DNA from: Gnetum montanum
Taxonomy: Eukaryota > Streptophyta > Gnetopsida > Gnetales > Gnetaceae
Assembly (NCBI GenBank): GCA_015680685.1
Contig: MNCI01029140.1
Span: 315,510 to 379,509, forward strand
Direction: 5' to 3'
DNA length: 64,000 nucleotides
Shown here: positions 1-11,779 of the stretch, piece by piece
Layout: each line of letters starts with the position of its first letter
Numbering within the stretch: position 1 is the first letter of the stretch
Made by a program: the position numbers and the translations under genes
Notes under the pieces: model-generated
Seen by the model: only the letters and a program-made list of their open reading frames with translations
What the model was told of the DNA's origin: nothing
The model's database searches: none

Positions 1-1756
1 ATTTGTGATCTTCTGATACAATGATGAAGTTTGATGCACATTGTGTCATATACACAATGTCATGAACCATGTAATATATTAATAGTACCGTCCCGCCGAC
101 TTTTGTACATTATCATTCCTGCACGTAATTTACACCCAGACCATTATTCAAATTTATTACCAAGGCATCTCTTTCACTAATTTACATAATTCAAATGTTT
201 AGTGTTTTATCACTGATTTTTTTTCTTGAATGTTATCTTTAGGATTCAAATTTATATGGTTCATCTTTAAACCTTTGTAAATAAGGAATCAGATTAAGAT
301 TGTAAATATTAACAAAAGAGAACACATATATCCACGGGTAGTGGCACATATATCGGCTTCAATGTTACCATTTAATTTATCACACATTTTGCCATGAATC
401 GTAAATTACGATTCATAAACTATAATCAGCATTGCATCGCATGCAATCCACTACCATTTCCATTGCTCCAATGGAGGACTTCATCCTCTTCGGTGAACTT
501 TTAAATATGGAGTTCATCCATGGTGAGCCTTATTTACAGGTTTACCAGCCTGCGACAATGCTACCGTTCAAGCTTTACCATGCAAATATCAGAGGCCTGT
601 ACAACATTACGTCCAGGAAAAATCGCAAGGTCAAAAGCTATGCCATTTTCACGTGGGTCCTTGCATTTTAATTTTGAGTTTAAAAATTTGGCAAAATATT
701 TTAAATTATAAAAATTTAAAATTTATTATAAATGTTAAGTTCCATTCTACAATGCAGGAGCAAACCAAATAAGAGAGAGAATTTTAGATCTGAGGAACGA
801 AAAACATGGGAAGCATAGAAAACATTACATTAATTAAAATGGCCAAAATTTTTATACCTTACTGTATTAAAGATGTGAGGGTTTATGTAAGAAATAATTT
901 TGTTTATGTTACATTATATTTAATAACTTAGATTTTTGGTCACTATATTTTAATTAATATTCCAATCAGCTATTGGTAAACTTGTCTTACATGGATATCA
1001 TTATGGAATTCAAGGTGAAATATGAATTTAAATCTCTAAAAAAAATACACCTATATGTTGTATGAGTGGAGCCTTTAAATGGGCAGCATGTGTTTGTTTT
1101 CAGTGATTGCATATTTGAGATAACATAATAATGTTAAAAGAAATACTTATATATAATTTATTTTTGTTGCATCTATTGATGCTGGGTAAATTTATAAAGT
1201 TTGAATTTGTTTTTTCATAAAAATGTAATATTTGTCTAGTCAACCCTTCAAAAACAAAAAAACAAAAACACAAAAAACAATTTTAATTTTAGCAACTTAT
1301 AATTTTTATATGAATAATGTTACTTTGCAATAATATTTTATTTTATTTTTTAAAATATAGAATTAAAATCCATTCCTAGTCATTGCAAATGCCTATGTAC
1401 TCAAGCATAATACCATATATGGAATTACCAATCCTTACTTCCTTTCTTATTACCAGAACCACTTTTGTTTAATGCATAGGTGAAAAGTCATTGTAAAATT
1501 TTAATATCTTATACAAGTTGTTCAATGGAAGAAAAAGTCATGACAAAGTAATGATTGACCAACAACAGGCAATGTTGAAATTTGCAACTAGTGTTGTACC
1601 ATGTCAATTTTTTATTATGGTTGTTGTCTTGTTGCTTTAGTATGTTTTTTGGATCACGGTAGTTATGTAATTCTTATTTCTTATTTGTTGTTATCCTAAT
1701 CAAGTATGAGAGTATAATAGCAAGTTTCACTTAAGTTTGCATCATCTTAGAATTAA
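1..1756. other. AT-rich region without recognisable gene
   Basis: I see nothing I can name here. The composition is AT-rich, with many stops in every frame. A slightly more balanced island near 430-670 has an 80-codon open frame, but its translation resembles no family I know and shows no domain signature. No terminal repeats or tandem arrays are evident. Confidence 0.5.
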
Positions 1757-2399
1757 ATGTACAAGATAGATTCAATTTCCTCGAAGGGAATACTTATAGG
1801 TTGTATAGGTGAGGAGCTCTTGAAGATGAGTTGTAGGTTGTGCAAATTAGGGGCACTTGAAGATGAGTTGCATATGTTTCCTTTCTATGATATGACTATC
1901 AATTTGAGACAATATTATAGTTTTGTTGTAAACAAACTTGCATGGTTTATTTTTGCTACCTCATTATTGTTTGGTCAAGTTATAGAATATATCTAGTAGA
2001 TTCTATAGGTCTTCTGACATAATAAAGCTTTAGTTTCAATAAAAAAATAGTGAATCATAAGTTTCTCAATTATGGGTTGGTCTACTTGGTTGGAGATTTT
2101 AAACTTCATTTCAAATCTGATTGGATTATGTAATATATATGCTTAGAATATGTGATACCATCTTATTGGAACAAGGTTAAGATGATGATGAAGGAGTAAA
2201 ATTGTTCACTAATTCTTCACTATGTGTATAGTTGAATTCTCTTATCTTATACAAAAAAATGGAAAAGAATCTTTTGAATAATTATCACTTTGATGTACAA
2301 TCCTTTTGTTTTAGTATTTTGATTTTTATTTCACATCTACTTATTTTTATGGTGGTACTCACATGGATATACTGATACCCTTGCCTTGCATCCTTAGTA

Positions 2400-2720
2400 G
2401 TAACTGCCACCTAAAAATGAACTCTTTGATAGTATGTGTGAGAGCTCTTTGCCTCCTTATTTATATTGAGAGCTCTTTGCCTCATCTAATTCTATGTCAT
2501 TCTATCTTGTAACAAGTTAGTATGTGTGAACATTTGATAGTGCCCCAATTCAAGTTTCCTCCTTTAATCCTGATATATTTATGAGGTTGTTCCTGAGTTT
2601 CATTCACAGTGCTCTCAACTTCCCCTTCCCCTCAACCCTATGACTTAGTCAAGTTACTGTAATTGTTACACTTTTAATATCAATAGAACTTCCAAGATCA
2701 AATTTGTATATTGTAATCGT
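2400..2720 (+). mobile_element. LINE-type 3' end remnant
   Basis: This stretch aligns by eye with 10,690-10,900: both have a 'tcttgtaac' block, an 'atttatgaggttgtt' block, a 'gagtttcat..cagtg' block, a 'gactta' block and a final '(a/t)atcaataaaact'-like tail. The copy near 10.7 kb follows a LINE ORF2 C-terminus, so this is probably the 3' end of the same LINE family. A short frame at 1,757-1,996 contains a C-x2-C...H-like string that could be an eroded RVT zinc-binding region, but it is too weak to call. Confidence 0.4.
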
Positions 2721-4167
2721 GCATCAACACTTAACGCCACCCTGTGATGAGAAAACATATTCTTCATGGATTGTCAATTGTAAAGAAACTTTATGGATAG
2801 TCAACATGCCACGTGCATTTTTTCTCAATGTAAATAATTTATAACGTACCGGAAACAGTGAATGAACATTTCTAACAATATTGAAATGGAATATATTTTT
2901 TGGATTTGTGGGAATGCACTAGTTTTAGAATTCTTTTATGCAGAACTTTTCCTACAACCCAAAGTTGCCTACGTATTGAAGCTATGACATGAAAGCCCTT
3001 ACCATGCAAGCACATATTTGTTAACCTAGAAAAAGTCTTTACACCAATAAAATAGTCAAATAAATAAAATATCATAAAATCTAAATCGATGGCCATTGCA
3101 TTTGCATTGAATCAAGAAACATAATGGCATTTATCTTTTTATTTATGTACAGTGACCGCTGCTCCTTAGTTCAATTAATATTCTTTAGTTCCAACGAACA
3201 TTGGGTTCCTTGGTTTTAGAATTAGAAACTTGCTAAGTTTGAATGTAGCCATTCTGCATTTGATCACTAAGGTAGGAAGATTCACTGAAACTCATTTAAT
3301 ACTCGATATGCGTTTCACCTGTTTCATCAATTTTCCAGCTTCTTTTTCGGCTTGAATATATTGCATGGATCGAGTTTGTAAGATTTCGGTTGCTTCCAGG
3401 GACGCAAAGTGAATTAATTAAATCGTCGATTTGCACTTCATTTTTGATGTTTTAGTTTTCCCTCCCAAGTTAACAATATGTCATCGTTTGCAGATAGTTT
3501 TGACATCAGCGTTGATTTACTTTTAGGTTTCACAACAATGCAAAAGCACAGATTTCTCGTTGCAGTTTGCAGCTTTCTTCCACATCTTCTTATCTGGAAA
3601 TAGTAAATGGCTAAGATTCGATCATTGTTTTATCTAGAGATTGACAGTTGCATACTTTTGGTCAAGGTTAGATTCAGAAGAAATTTAATCAAGATCGATT
3701 GGATAATTTCACGTTTGGATAATTGGAGCATTTCTCTAGCATTAAAGAGGATCAGAATAATGACACTTCTTCAGCGTTGTAATCAGCTGCATGGGTCCAA
3801 GAAGATAGCCAGGTTAGAGTGTTAAGCAAGGAAGATAGCAAAATAGGACAACAGAAGACGAGTAAGTCATGGCGGCCCGAGCAAAATAGATATGCGTAGA
3901 TTCTGTGAATATCGCTAAAATAGATACGTGCTGATTCCATGAATCACTTTTGGCGGTGGACATAGGAAAAATTCAAATCTCTTCCCCACTGCTGCTAAGG
4001 TATCCTAAAAAACCTCACTATTCTTCTCCATTTCCTTCTTTCATTCCATTCTTTTTTTTCCTTTGTTGAGATTTTCCTTGCTTTCATTTCATTTCTTCTC
4101 TATTCCTTTCTCTTTCTTGCTTCTGTTCATGTGCTTGTTTTTTCCTGGCCCTGCTACCTTCTTAAAC
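2721..4167. other. Upstream region of the MADS pseudogene
   Basis: No coding region is recognised. From about 3,973 to 4,167 the sequence is duplicated at 24,078-24,326 in front of the second MADS copy. It contains a long pyrimidine-rich leader typical of a plant 5' UTR or promoter. At 3,881-3,945 two similar units of about 30 bp (aaaatagata.gcg...att) lie side by side. No confident TATA box or transcription start can be picked. Confidence 0.4.
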
Positions 4168-5288
4168 ATGGGTAGAGTTAAGATCCACATAAAGAAGATT
4201 AAGAATCGGACAAACCAGCAGGTTACCTTATCCAACTGCCAAAATGGCCTCATCAAGAAGGTGTACGAGCCTTCCATTTTATGCGACATCAACATCGCTG
4301 TGATGATGTTCTCTCCCTCGGGCCACCTCAGCCAGTTCTCCAGGAAAAAAAGGTCATTTTCATCATGTTTTTTTCTATTGTTTATTTAGTATTGCAATTT
4401 TATCATTCATTCGTTTGTCGTTGAACTCTTCTCTATGATCTGTTGTGTTGAGCTTCTGTGTTCAATTCTGAATTTCTTTTCTGGCTACTTTGTTTCTTAT
4501 GTTTTTCGCTACTTTGTGTCTTATGTTTTTGGCACCTGAGAGGTCTGTCTGTTCTATGTCATTTGGTTGTGTTTCTGTAGTAGGATCGAAGATGTTATTG
4601 CCCGGTTTATGAAACTGCCTAAGCACAAGCACAACACAAGGTAATCCGTTGTTTGTACCATGTTTTTGATGAGGTATTTATGTTTTAGAACTTCAAGACC
4701 CTCATAGCTTGGCTTTTTATGAAATTTACTCGCATGGCCTTCGCAGCAGGATCCAAGATCAAGAAGTAAGTTGCACATTTATTGGAACGTCCATTTCCTA
4801 CTGAGTTTTATATTCGGATTGCTAGAAATAGCTGCCATCATTTCTCATGTTTCTGTAATCCTTGCCATTTTGACTTCCTTTTGCCCTACCTTTAGGGTTT
4901 CAGTGCCTTTTCGAGAATAGATTCATGTAATAATTTTCTGTTTCCCAATGGCTAGGGTTTTAACATTTTTATTTTGGCAATTCAAAACTGATCACATCTA
5001 TGGTTACTTAACTGTGCTATATTTACTGAATAGCATATTCATGTTGTTTTTTATTTTAAGAAAAAAAGATAGATATGATTCATTATTAGCTTGGGCTTTT
5101 GCTGAATATGGGCCTCCGGATGCAATAAAGCTTCCATTTCATATTCAAAGCTATTTGTTTTTGTGGATGGAGGATGTAGTTTCACTGACTCCTTTTATTT
5201 AATGCAGTTTCTGAATAGAGCCTAGAAGAAATTGAAATTTGAAAGTGAGCTTGCAAGCCATCTTGCCAGGTGATTTCAAATTACAGAC
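3973..5288 (+). repeat. Duplicated MADS 5' segment, copy 1
   Basis: About 1.3 kb covering the pyrimidine-rich leader, exons 1-4 and the introns of the MADS gene matches 24,078-25,452 at high identity in the same orientation. Introns are retained in both, so this is a DNA-level duplication and not retroposition. Homology ends abruptly just after the exon 4 donor (5,288 / 25,452). Copy 2 carries extra leader sequence after the 'cctcactattctt' block that copy 1 lacks. Confidence 0.85.
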
Positions 5289-7243
5289 TGCATGCAAAGT
5301 TTTTTTTATAAAATGCATGTTTTAAATCTTGTTCTAGTATGATGGTCATGTGTGTTTTTTTCCTTTCTGTTGCATATTGGATTGATTGACAACTAGCCTA
5401 GGAAATGTATCTATTGTTAAGGTCAGATTCTTGTCAGCTTGTCTTTCCTATAATTCTGTTAAGGTAATTTTAGTCAGCTAACACAGTACAACTTTTTTTA
5501 AGAAAGGATTTCATCCAGACAACTTAGATTTACTTCTCCATGCAGGACCTCCAACTGGAGATAAATAGATGGTAGCAACAACTCGAGCAAGCAGAAAACA
5601 AACTCATGTTCGAAGAGTCTATGTTTTTATTTTTGAATTCTTTGAATTGAAAATGAAAATTTCCGTTATGGCTGGCAAATAGCATACCAAATATTAGGGA
5701 GAAATGAATAATATATTCTTTTCTTCCATGCAGGACTTAATGTCTAGTTGAAATACTCTATAATATTGGACTTACCTTCCTAGAAAACAACAGAACTAGA
5801 GTGACAGGAAGTACACTGTTAATAATAGGGACACCACAAACAAATTTTGTTATTAAGATTGCATATTTGCACTACTTTTTTTGAAGCATTGATCTCTTTG
5901 TTATATTTTGCTACTTTTAGGCAATTATTCTTCTAGTTTATCATACCGTATATGTTTACAAGCCTTAACATTATTGAAAATGCCAATAGTCTAAACATTA
6001 CTACAGAACTTTGTCAGCGTCAAAAGAGGTTCCCTCACATCACTTTAAAAAAGATCAAAGCTAGTACCTATGAAAACGTAAGGTGAAAAGTAAGATTTAT
6101 TAAAAACTAAGCAGTCTAATTTATTAGAATACCTATACTTGCTCCCTTTGCATTGTTTTTTATTTTCAAAAAATCCAAGGTTTTAGGTTATGACAAGTGT
6201 GGCACAAATTTCTTTTATGCGTAATCAATGATGATCATGAAGAACCAATTGTACGTATCATTGATTTTGTGAATGCTGTTGTATATCATGTATTGATGAA
6301 TTGTTATATTTGTTTGCTATTATAACATCTTAGGTGCTTGGAGGTAGACCCACATCAAATAACCACACTACAAGGAGCTGAGTTCTATGAGAAAATGTTG
6401 GAGGAATCCTTACAGCGTGTAAGAGCAAGAAAGGTAGGTTGATATTGTAATCTGAGCCCTTTTCTAAGTACTAATAATACAAATGATTAAGTTTTACATG
6501 TTCATCTTTTTGGAAATTGCAGCAATTCTTAGAAGATAGTCAAATGTCGTCTTTTAATCCTACAAATATGCAAGTGAATATTCTTTCATTTTCTAATACA
6601 TATGTTACAGAATTTTGTTTATATTTAATTACATATACATGGGTGGGTGAAATGTAACTTATCTATGATATATGCAGGTTGCTTTTCAATACCTATATTA
6701 AAGAATTTAGTTTATATTTGATTACACATATTTGGGTGAAATGTAACTTATCTATGATATAGCTTTATGTACAAAATGGAAATCCGAGTGACGGGCCAAG
6801 TGAAAATCATATTAATGTTCCAAAGATTTTAGACCATGAAACTACTTATGGAATTCTAAATATGAGGTACGATTTTCTATAATAATTATTTGATTTCTAT
6901 ATTTTTTATAGTCTTTTAGGAGGTATCCTACTCACAATGAATTTACTATTTTAATTTTTACTTCTAAAGGGATGCAACACAATGTGTGGTAGAATGTATT
7001 CCAAATACTATTTTATTTCCAGGCCTTCCACAAGGAAGTCATAATTTACATATGCTAAATCATGGAAATGAATCTACTCCAAATGAATTCAAGTTTGGAT
7101 ATCCTCTTGATGGAGATTCCATAGATGATCAACATGTTGATCATGGTATGACATTTGAAGAGTATGATTCTTCTATGGGAACAACATCTCAATGGCAGCA
7201 CACATACATTACAACCTCAAGCTTAATGAACTCAATGGTTTAA
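4168..7243 (+). pseudogene. MIKC*-type MADS-box transcription factor gene with in-frame stops
   Basis: MIKC* (AGL30/65/66/104-like) MADS proteins bind CArG-box DNA as dimers in the nucleus and act mainly in the gametophyte (family knowledge). Exon 1 (4168-4352) encodes the MADS domain MGRVKIHIKKIKNRTNQQVT... through FSPSGHLSQF. Further exons: 4584-4640 (RIEDVIARFMKLPKHKH), a 16-nt microexon 4750-4765 (IQDQE), 5208-5269 (keratin-like), 5546-5607 (QQLEQAENKLM), 6334-6433 (DPHQITTLQ...LQRVRARK), 6523-6573, 6763-6866 and 6970-7243 (C-terminal region, stop at 7241-7243). Nearly all junctions have GT/AG and compatible phases; the exon 4 to exon 5 join does not, so an exon is missing or diverged. 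TAG stops interrupt exon 4 (5223-5225) and exon 5 (5573-5575). Typical residues are changed in the MADS box (SNCQNG where SKRRNG is usual). Probably a pseudogene of recent origin, because the C-terminal exons stay open. Confidence 0.85.
6609..6760 (+). repeat. Tandem duplication inside a MADS intron, including the 3' splice site region
   Basis: Two units of about 60 bp (6609-6672 and 6701-6760) share 'tttatattt.attaca' and 'gggtgaaatgtaactta' blocks. Both end in 'tctatgatat' followed by an AG, so the acceptor before the exon at 6763 exists twice. Confidence 0.7.
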
Positions 7244-10200
7244 AATCAACATCCTTTGACATGAAGTCTCCTTTGGTATGAAGTGTTTCTTTTGTTTTTT
7301 AATTTTGTTCTACTATTGAAATATTAGACATTAAGTTATTTTTGAATATACTTGATGAATCTTGTAGGGAATCATGGACAACAATTCTCTTATGATGGCA
7401 AAAGAAGAATCATCCTCTTTGTCCTACAAATTTCACCAACTCAAGATGATGACATGAATGTACCTTTTTATTCTACAAGTATTAATGACATCAAGGAGGT
7501 TAAATAATTTTAGTGGTAGTTAGAATAGAATATTTGATAATGGTTTGAGAGATATAGTGCTAAAGAAAATATTTGTTTGAAACAATGTATTATTAATATA
7601 TACATGCTGAACATTTTAGGGATACATACACAATAACTTTATTACAATGCAAAAGGAAGAAACATCCTTTTGTGGCATTAAAGTTTGGATTTTTTTGACA
7701 AATGATATTAATGTACTTTTTTCCATTTTTACTAACATGAATGATACCTAAAACGTATTATTAAAAAAATAGATTATATTTTTTACCTAATTATGGAGGA
7801 AAAAATTAAAATATATAATTATAAATTAAGTAAAATTTTATTTAAATTTTACTAGTTTTAAGTATAACCATATCTGAATGGTTAAAATTAAATTTAGTGA
7901 TCCATTCTTTTAATTTAGAAGTTCCTCACATATAATAAAAATTTCATTTTAATATTATATGAAAAATAAATTTTTAAATAATTATAAGTAAATTTTAGAT
8001 TAAACATATGTTGTTAGTGGAGTCTATTAAAATTTTTAGGAAAGAAATATATGAATTTAATTACTTTGAGGTATAATATATAAGTCAAATTTTATGTAGG
8101 ATGCTTAAGAAAATTAAAATTTTATGTAATAAAGGGAATTATAAATCCAATAAAGCTAATGTGCACTTATAAAACTAGAAATTAAATTAAAATAAATAGT
8201 AAAATTGTATAATAACAAGTTCTACTAGCATTAGCTATTTACAAAATAAAATATTAATGCATGCCTATGTTAGAAATAGCATGAAATTCATGGCATTGTA
8301 TCATAGCAAAATTGGTAATTAATTTTATGTTAAAAATAGTATCAAAGTCATGTCATGGCATCATGGCTAATGCCATTTGCATAATTGTTTTTGAGTTTGA
8401 TGACACCAGGAAGTTAAATTTTGATCTTTTAAACCTTTTTAATTGATTGTGTTTAATGGTCAAAGACTCTGAGAACTAAGTTCTTCTTTAAAAACATAAT
8501 GGTCCCATGGCCTAATTTATAATGATGAGGGTCTTGTTCATCATTGTAAAAACCTTGATTCTCATTCCAAGAATTTACAATTTCTTCATTCATAAGCCAT
8601 TCTTAGTCTTATTCATGACCATTCATAGTAAATTTTCTTTTTATAATGATCACATCATATAATCTTCATCCACAAACCTTTATTCACATTGAACTCATAA
8701 GCATCATTTACAAATCCTTAGCATTTTTCACAATCATCTCTCATTAATACTCATAAATATTTTTAAATCATTTACTTACATTGCTAATTTAATTCAAAGT
8801 TAGAAATTCAAGTTTAAATTTCATTTTTAGTTCACAACTTAAGAAGTTCAATAGTCAAGTTTGACACTTAAAGTTCAAAGGGTAATTCTCTTATCATTGA
8901 TCATCACATTACTCAGAAAGTTTGCAAGTGTGTAGGTTTTAAAGAGATGATTTCAATGAGTTTAAAATCTCTAGAAAACTCTATATGGTAAAGTTATAAC
9001 TCACTACTACCTTAGCATGAGCAATTACAAGTAGTGTTATCCTAGCTACTTGATTTAACTTGAACTTTTAGTAAGTGGAACCTTATATTGGTTTTAAGAA
9101 AATTGATTTTTTATGTATGACTTGCAGTGATATTATGAACTAGTTTAAAGGACTAGTGCTAAGCTCATGCTCATATCATGTTAATTATTTTTTGAAATTT
9201 AAGATTGATGCAACTTACAATATTTAGAGTCTATTTTTCTTAAGTGTCATGACTTGTAGGAGCTTGTACTAGACTTATATACTAATCATGATCGATTAAC
9301 TTAATAGTTTAAAATCTCATATCTTGAAATTTTAGCTTTTTCTTGATTCTATATTTCCTGTGTAATTCCAATAATATGCATTGATAGGTGCAATAAGCCA
9401 TATCATTATGGAACAATCAAATCTACATGTTCAAAGAAATGCAAATTGAAAAATTGAAGGAAAAAAATGAAAAATTTGAACATTTTAGTTCTATATTTTT
9501 GTTGATTTCATTTTGAAATGGGCATGATTTAGTAATGTTCTACATAGATAATTCTTGGCCTTTGGTTAGGTTGATCTATTCAAGGTTTACTAAGAATCAA
9601 ATTTTCTGCATTAAGTACATAGGTTGCCCCAATTTAGTTTGAAGATTAAAACTAGTAAAGGAGAATCTAGTAATTTTAAAGATGGAATTTCCCCATTAAC
9701 AAAACATTTTCACCATGTTTATTACCTTAATCTAAAATGACTAGGCCTAAGCTACGTATCAAAGGAGAAAGGTCCTAAAGAGTTAGGTATTCACCTTGAA
9801 GGTATTGTAACAAATACAATGAAAGGAGAGATAATTAGTGAGTGATTTTATTAATCCTACCAAGAAACCTTAAAGGTCAAGTCATAATTATGATATGAAA
9901 AGATGAAAAGTATATGCATTTTAGGATAGGCAAATCAATTATAAACATTGTTATCATTTAAGCTAGGGCATTTTCGTTTCTCTCATTCCTTCATGATATA
10001 GATTTCCAAGTAGTTTGATCTTCTCAATGGATTCAACATTCAAAATTTAAAGTATCCAAAAGAGAATATAGAAGAAGAAAGAGAAGGAAATAGTAGTAGT
10101 TTTTAAGGTACAATTTATGATTGATTTTTAAAAAATTTTTAAATGTATTTTACCTATAGGTTGAAAGACATGATCCTGTCATCGACCAAGACAATTAAAC

Positions 10201-10280
10201 ATAAATAAAATGATTACTTATGCTAAAATATTAAAGGATAAAACTTAATATTATTTTTAAAGTTACATTCTCAAAGTAAT
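7244..10280. other. AT-rich region; possible extra MADS exon at its left end
   Basis: At 7,368-7,456, after a TTGTAG acceptor, an open stretch reads GIMDNNSLMMAKEESS and on to a TGA. It would join a frame reaching the GT at about 7,277, a different frame from the one ending at 7,243, so it may be the original last exon after a frameshift. From about 7,500 to 10,280 the DNA is very AT-rich, with stops in all frames. I recognise no gene, tRNA or terminal repeats. Confidence 0.4.
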
Positions 10281-10284
10281 TCCA

Positions 10285-10900
10285 ATGTGCAAACTATCTC
10301 AAGATGATGTTATATTTGGTCTTTTGGCCACCACTTCTGCTAATTTTAAATTTCTATGGAAAGTCATTAGGCCTATTATTCTTTATTACATTTGGAAGCG
10401 TAAATGTAATGTTATCTTTCAAATGATTGATTATTCTAATAAATTTCATCTAATAATGCAAGAGAAATTGCAGATATTCTGCCTCATTCATTTCCAACTC
10501 AAATCTCAAGCATCAAAGTTCAAACTGGATATTCAATAGTTGATTCATCTTTTGCATCCTTGAGAAGGACCCATGCACTTAAGCAATGCTCTTCAACAAG
10601 GATCTCAACATAGAAGATTCCCTCCTTACATTTGACTACAATCTATATACAAGGGTCTCTCTACTTTTTATCGAGCACTATTAGCATCATCTAAATTTTT
10701 GCCACTCTCTCTTGTAACAGGCTGGATGGTTGGTGGTTGGTGGTTCCCCAAATTGGGTTTCTCCCTCTTGTGAACAATTATTTATGAGGTTGTTTCATAG
10801 AGTTTCATCCCCAGTGTTCTTAGTTTTTCATATTTTTGTCTTTGTGACTTAATGTGGTTTATGTATTTGACACTCCTTTTATTAATAAAACTTCTTTTCG
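10285..10900 (+). mobile_element. LINE ORF2 C-terminal and 3' UTR remnant
   Basis: The frame at 10,285-10,539 reads ...FLWKVIRPIILYYIWKRKCNVIFQ. This matches the block just after the RVT zinc-binding region at the end of plant L1-type ORF2 (pattern W..lR..IlwyIWk.RN..iF). It is followed by a 3' UTR ending in 'attaataaaact'. The reverse transcriptase and endonuclease are absent, so this is a strongly 5'-truncated copy. The 3' part is similar to 2,400-2,720. Confidence 0.55.
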
Positions 10901-10904
10901 AGGT

Positions 10905-10941
10905 CCCACACACCACCACACCCCCCCACCCCCCACCCCCA
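10905..10941. repeat. C-rich low-complexity tract
   Basis: A (CA)n run passes into C7-A-C6-A-C5, immediately after the LINE 3' end. It probably arose by slippage in a retrotransposon tail. Confidence 0.8.
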
Positions 10942-11174
10942 ATATTATTGTTATGTTTTTGGATACATAATTAATATGGAACTTTCTTACAGCTTAAGTG
11001 AGTCAATCACTTAATCCAAGCCATACAGGTTGTGGTATTTTGAGCCTAATAAACCTAGAGTGAGCATGTTCACCTTGTGAGAGGCAAGTCAAAGAGAAAT
11101 ATATGAGCCTTACATTATTGAATCAAGGAAATAAGTAATGATGAAAATAAATTTGAGGGTTGAAGACAAAAAGT

Positions 11175-11310
11175 ACTCACACTTAAGTATGTAGGGTAGT
11201 AATCAAGACATTCTTCTTTTAATTTGAAAGTTGTGGGTTCAATTCCTACTTGCCCTTATTAGTGTGGTAACTACAACGGAGTCTACTCTACTAACACATA
11301 ATTAAAATTT
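11175..11310 (+). mobile_element. tRNA-derived SINE-like unit
   Basis: The region 'gtagggtagtaatcaag ... gtgggttcaattcctac' has the spacing of a tRNA-like head. A box B match (GGTTCAATTCC) lies at about 11,228-11,240 and a weaker box A lies about 45 nt upstream. A tRNA-unrelated body with 'ggtaactacaacgg' follows. No complete cloverleaf is present, so a SINE head is more likely than a tRNA gene. Confidence 0.4.
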
Positions 11311-11779
11311 ATCTTTTTCAAAGAAATTAATTATTTTTTATACTTTTATTGAAAGGAAAATTTTAATTACATTTTAATACTATGTCATCTTTATTTATCT
11401 TAGAGAAAGAGTTTTGTCATGGTAACTTTAAGTTACACATGCAATATTACTAGTTAACATTGAGTTACAATTTGAAGTATACCTATGTTTCAATTATTTA
11501 AGGGTTGTAAATGCCAAAAAAGGAGGCAAATTCCGACCATGCTCCAATGTGCATATAGGAACCAGACTAAGGAAGGTGGATATTTCATAACAATTAAAAT
11601 GGTTCCACATGGAATTGAACAAAATCAAGTGCAGAGAGAGTGCAGATGCAACACAATGTTGGAGAGCTTGCTTTCCAGGTTGCTATCAAAGGAGGAAAGT
11701 TGTCTTCTCACATTTCTCCTCTGTCAATGTTGAAACAGGGAATGGACACCAACGATTATGTAGGCGAATTGTGACCTTG

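Noticed and set aside
11215-11245. Possible tRNA gene
   Set aside because: Only a box B with a weak box A; no acceptor stem, anticodon arm or paired D arm can be drawn, so it is treated as a SINE-like head.
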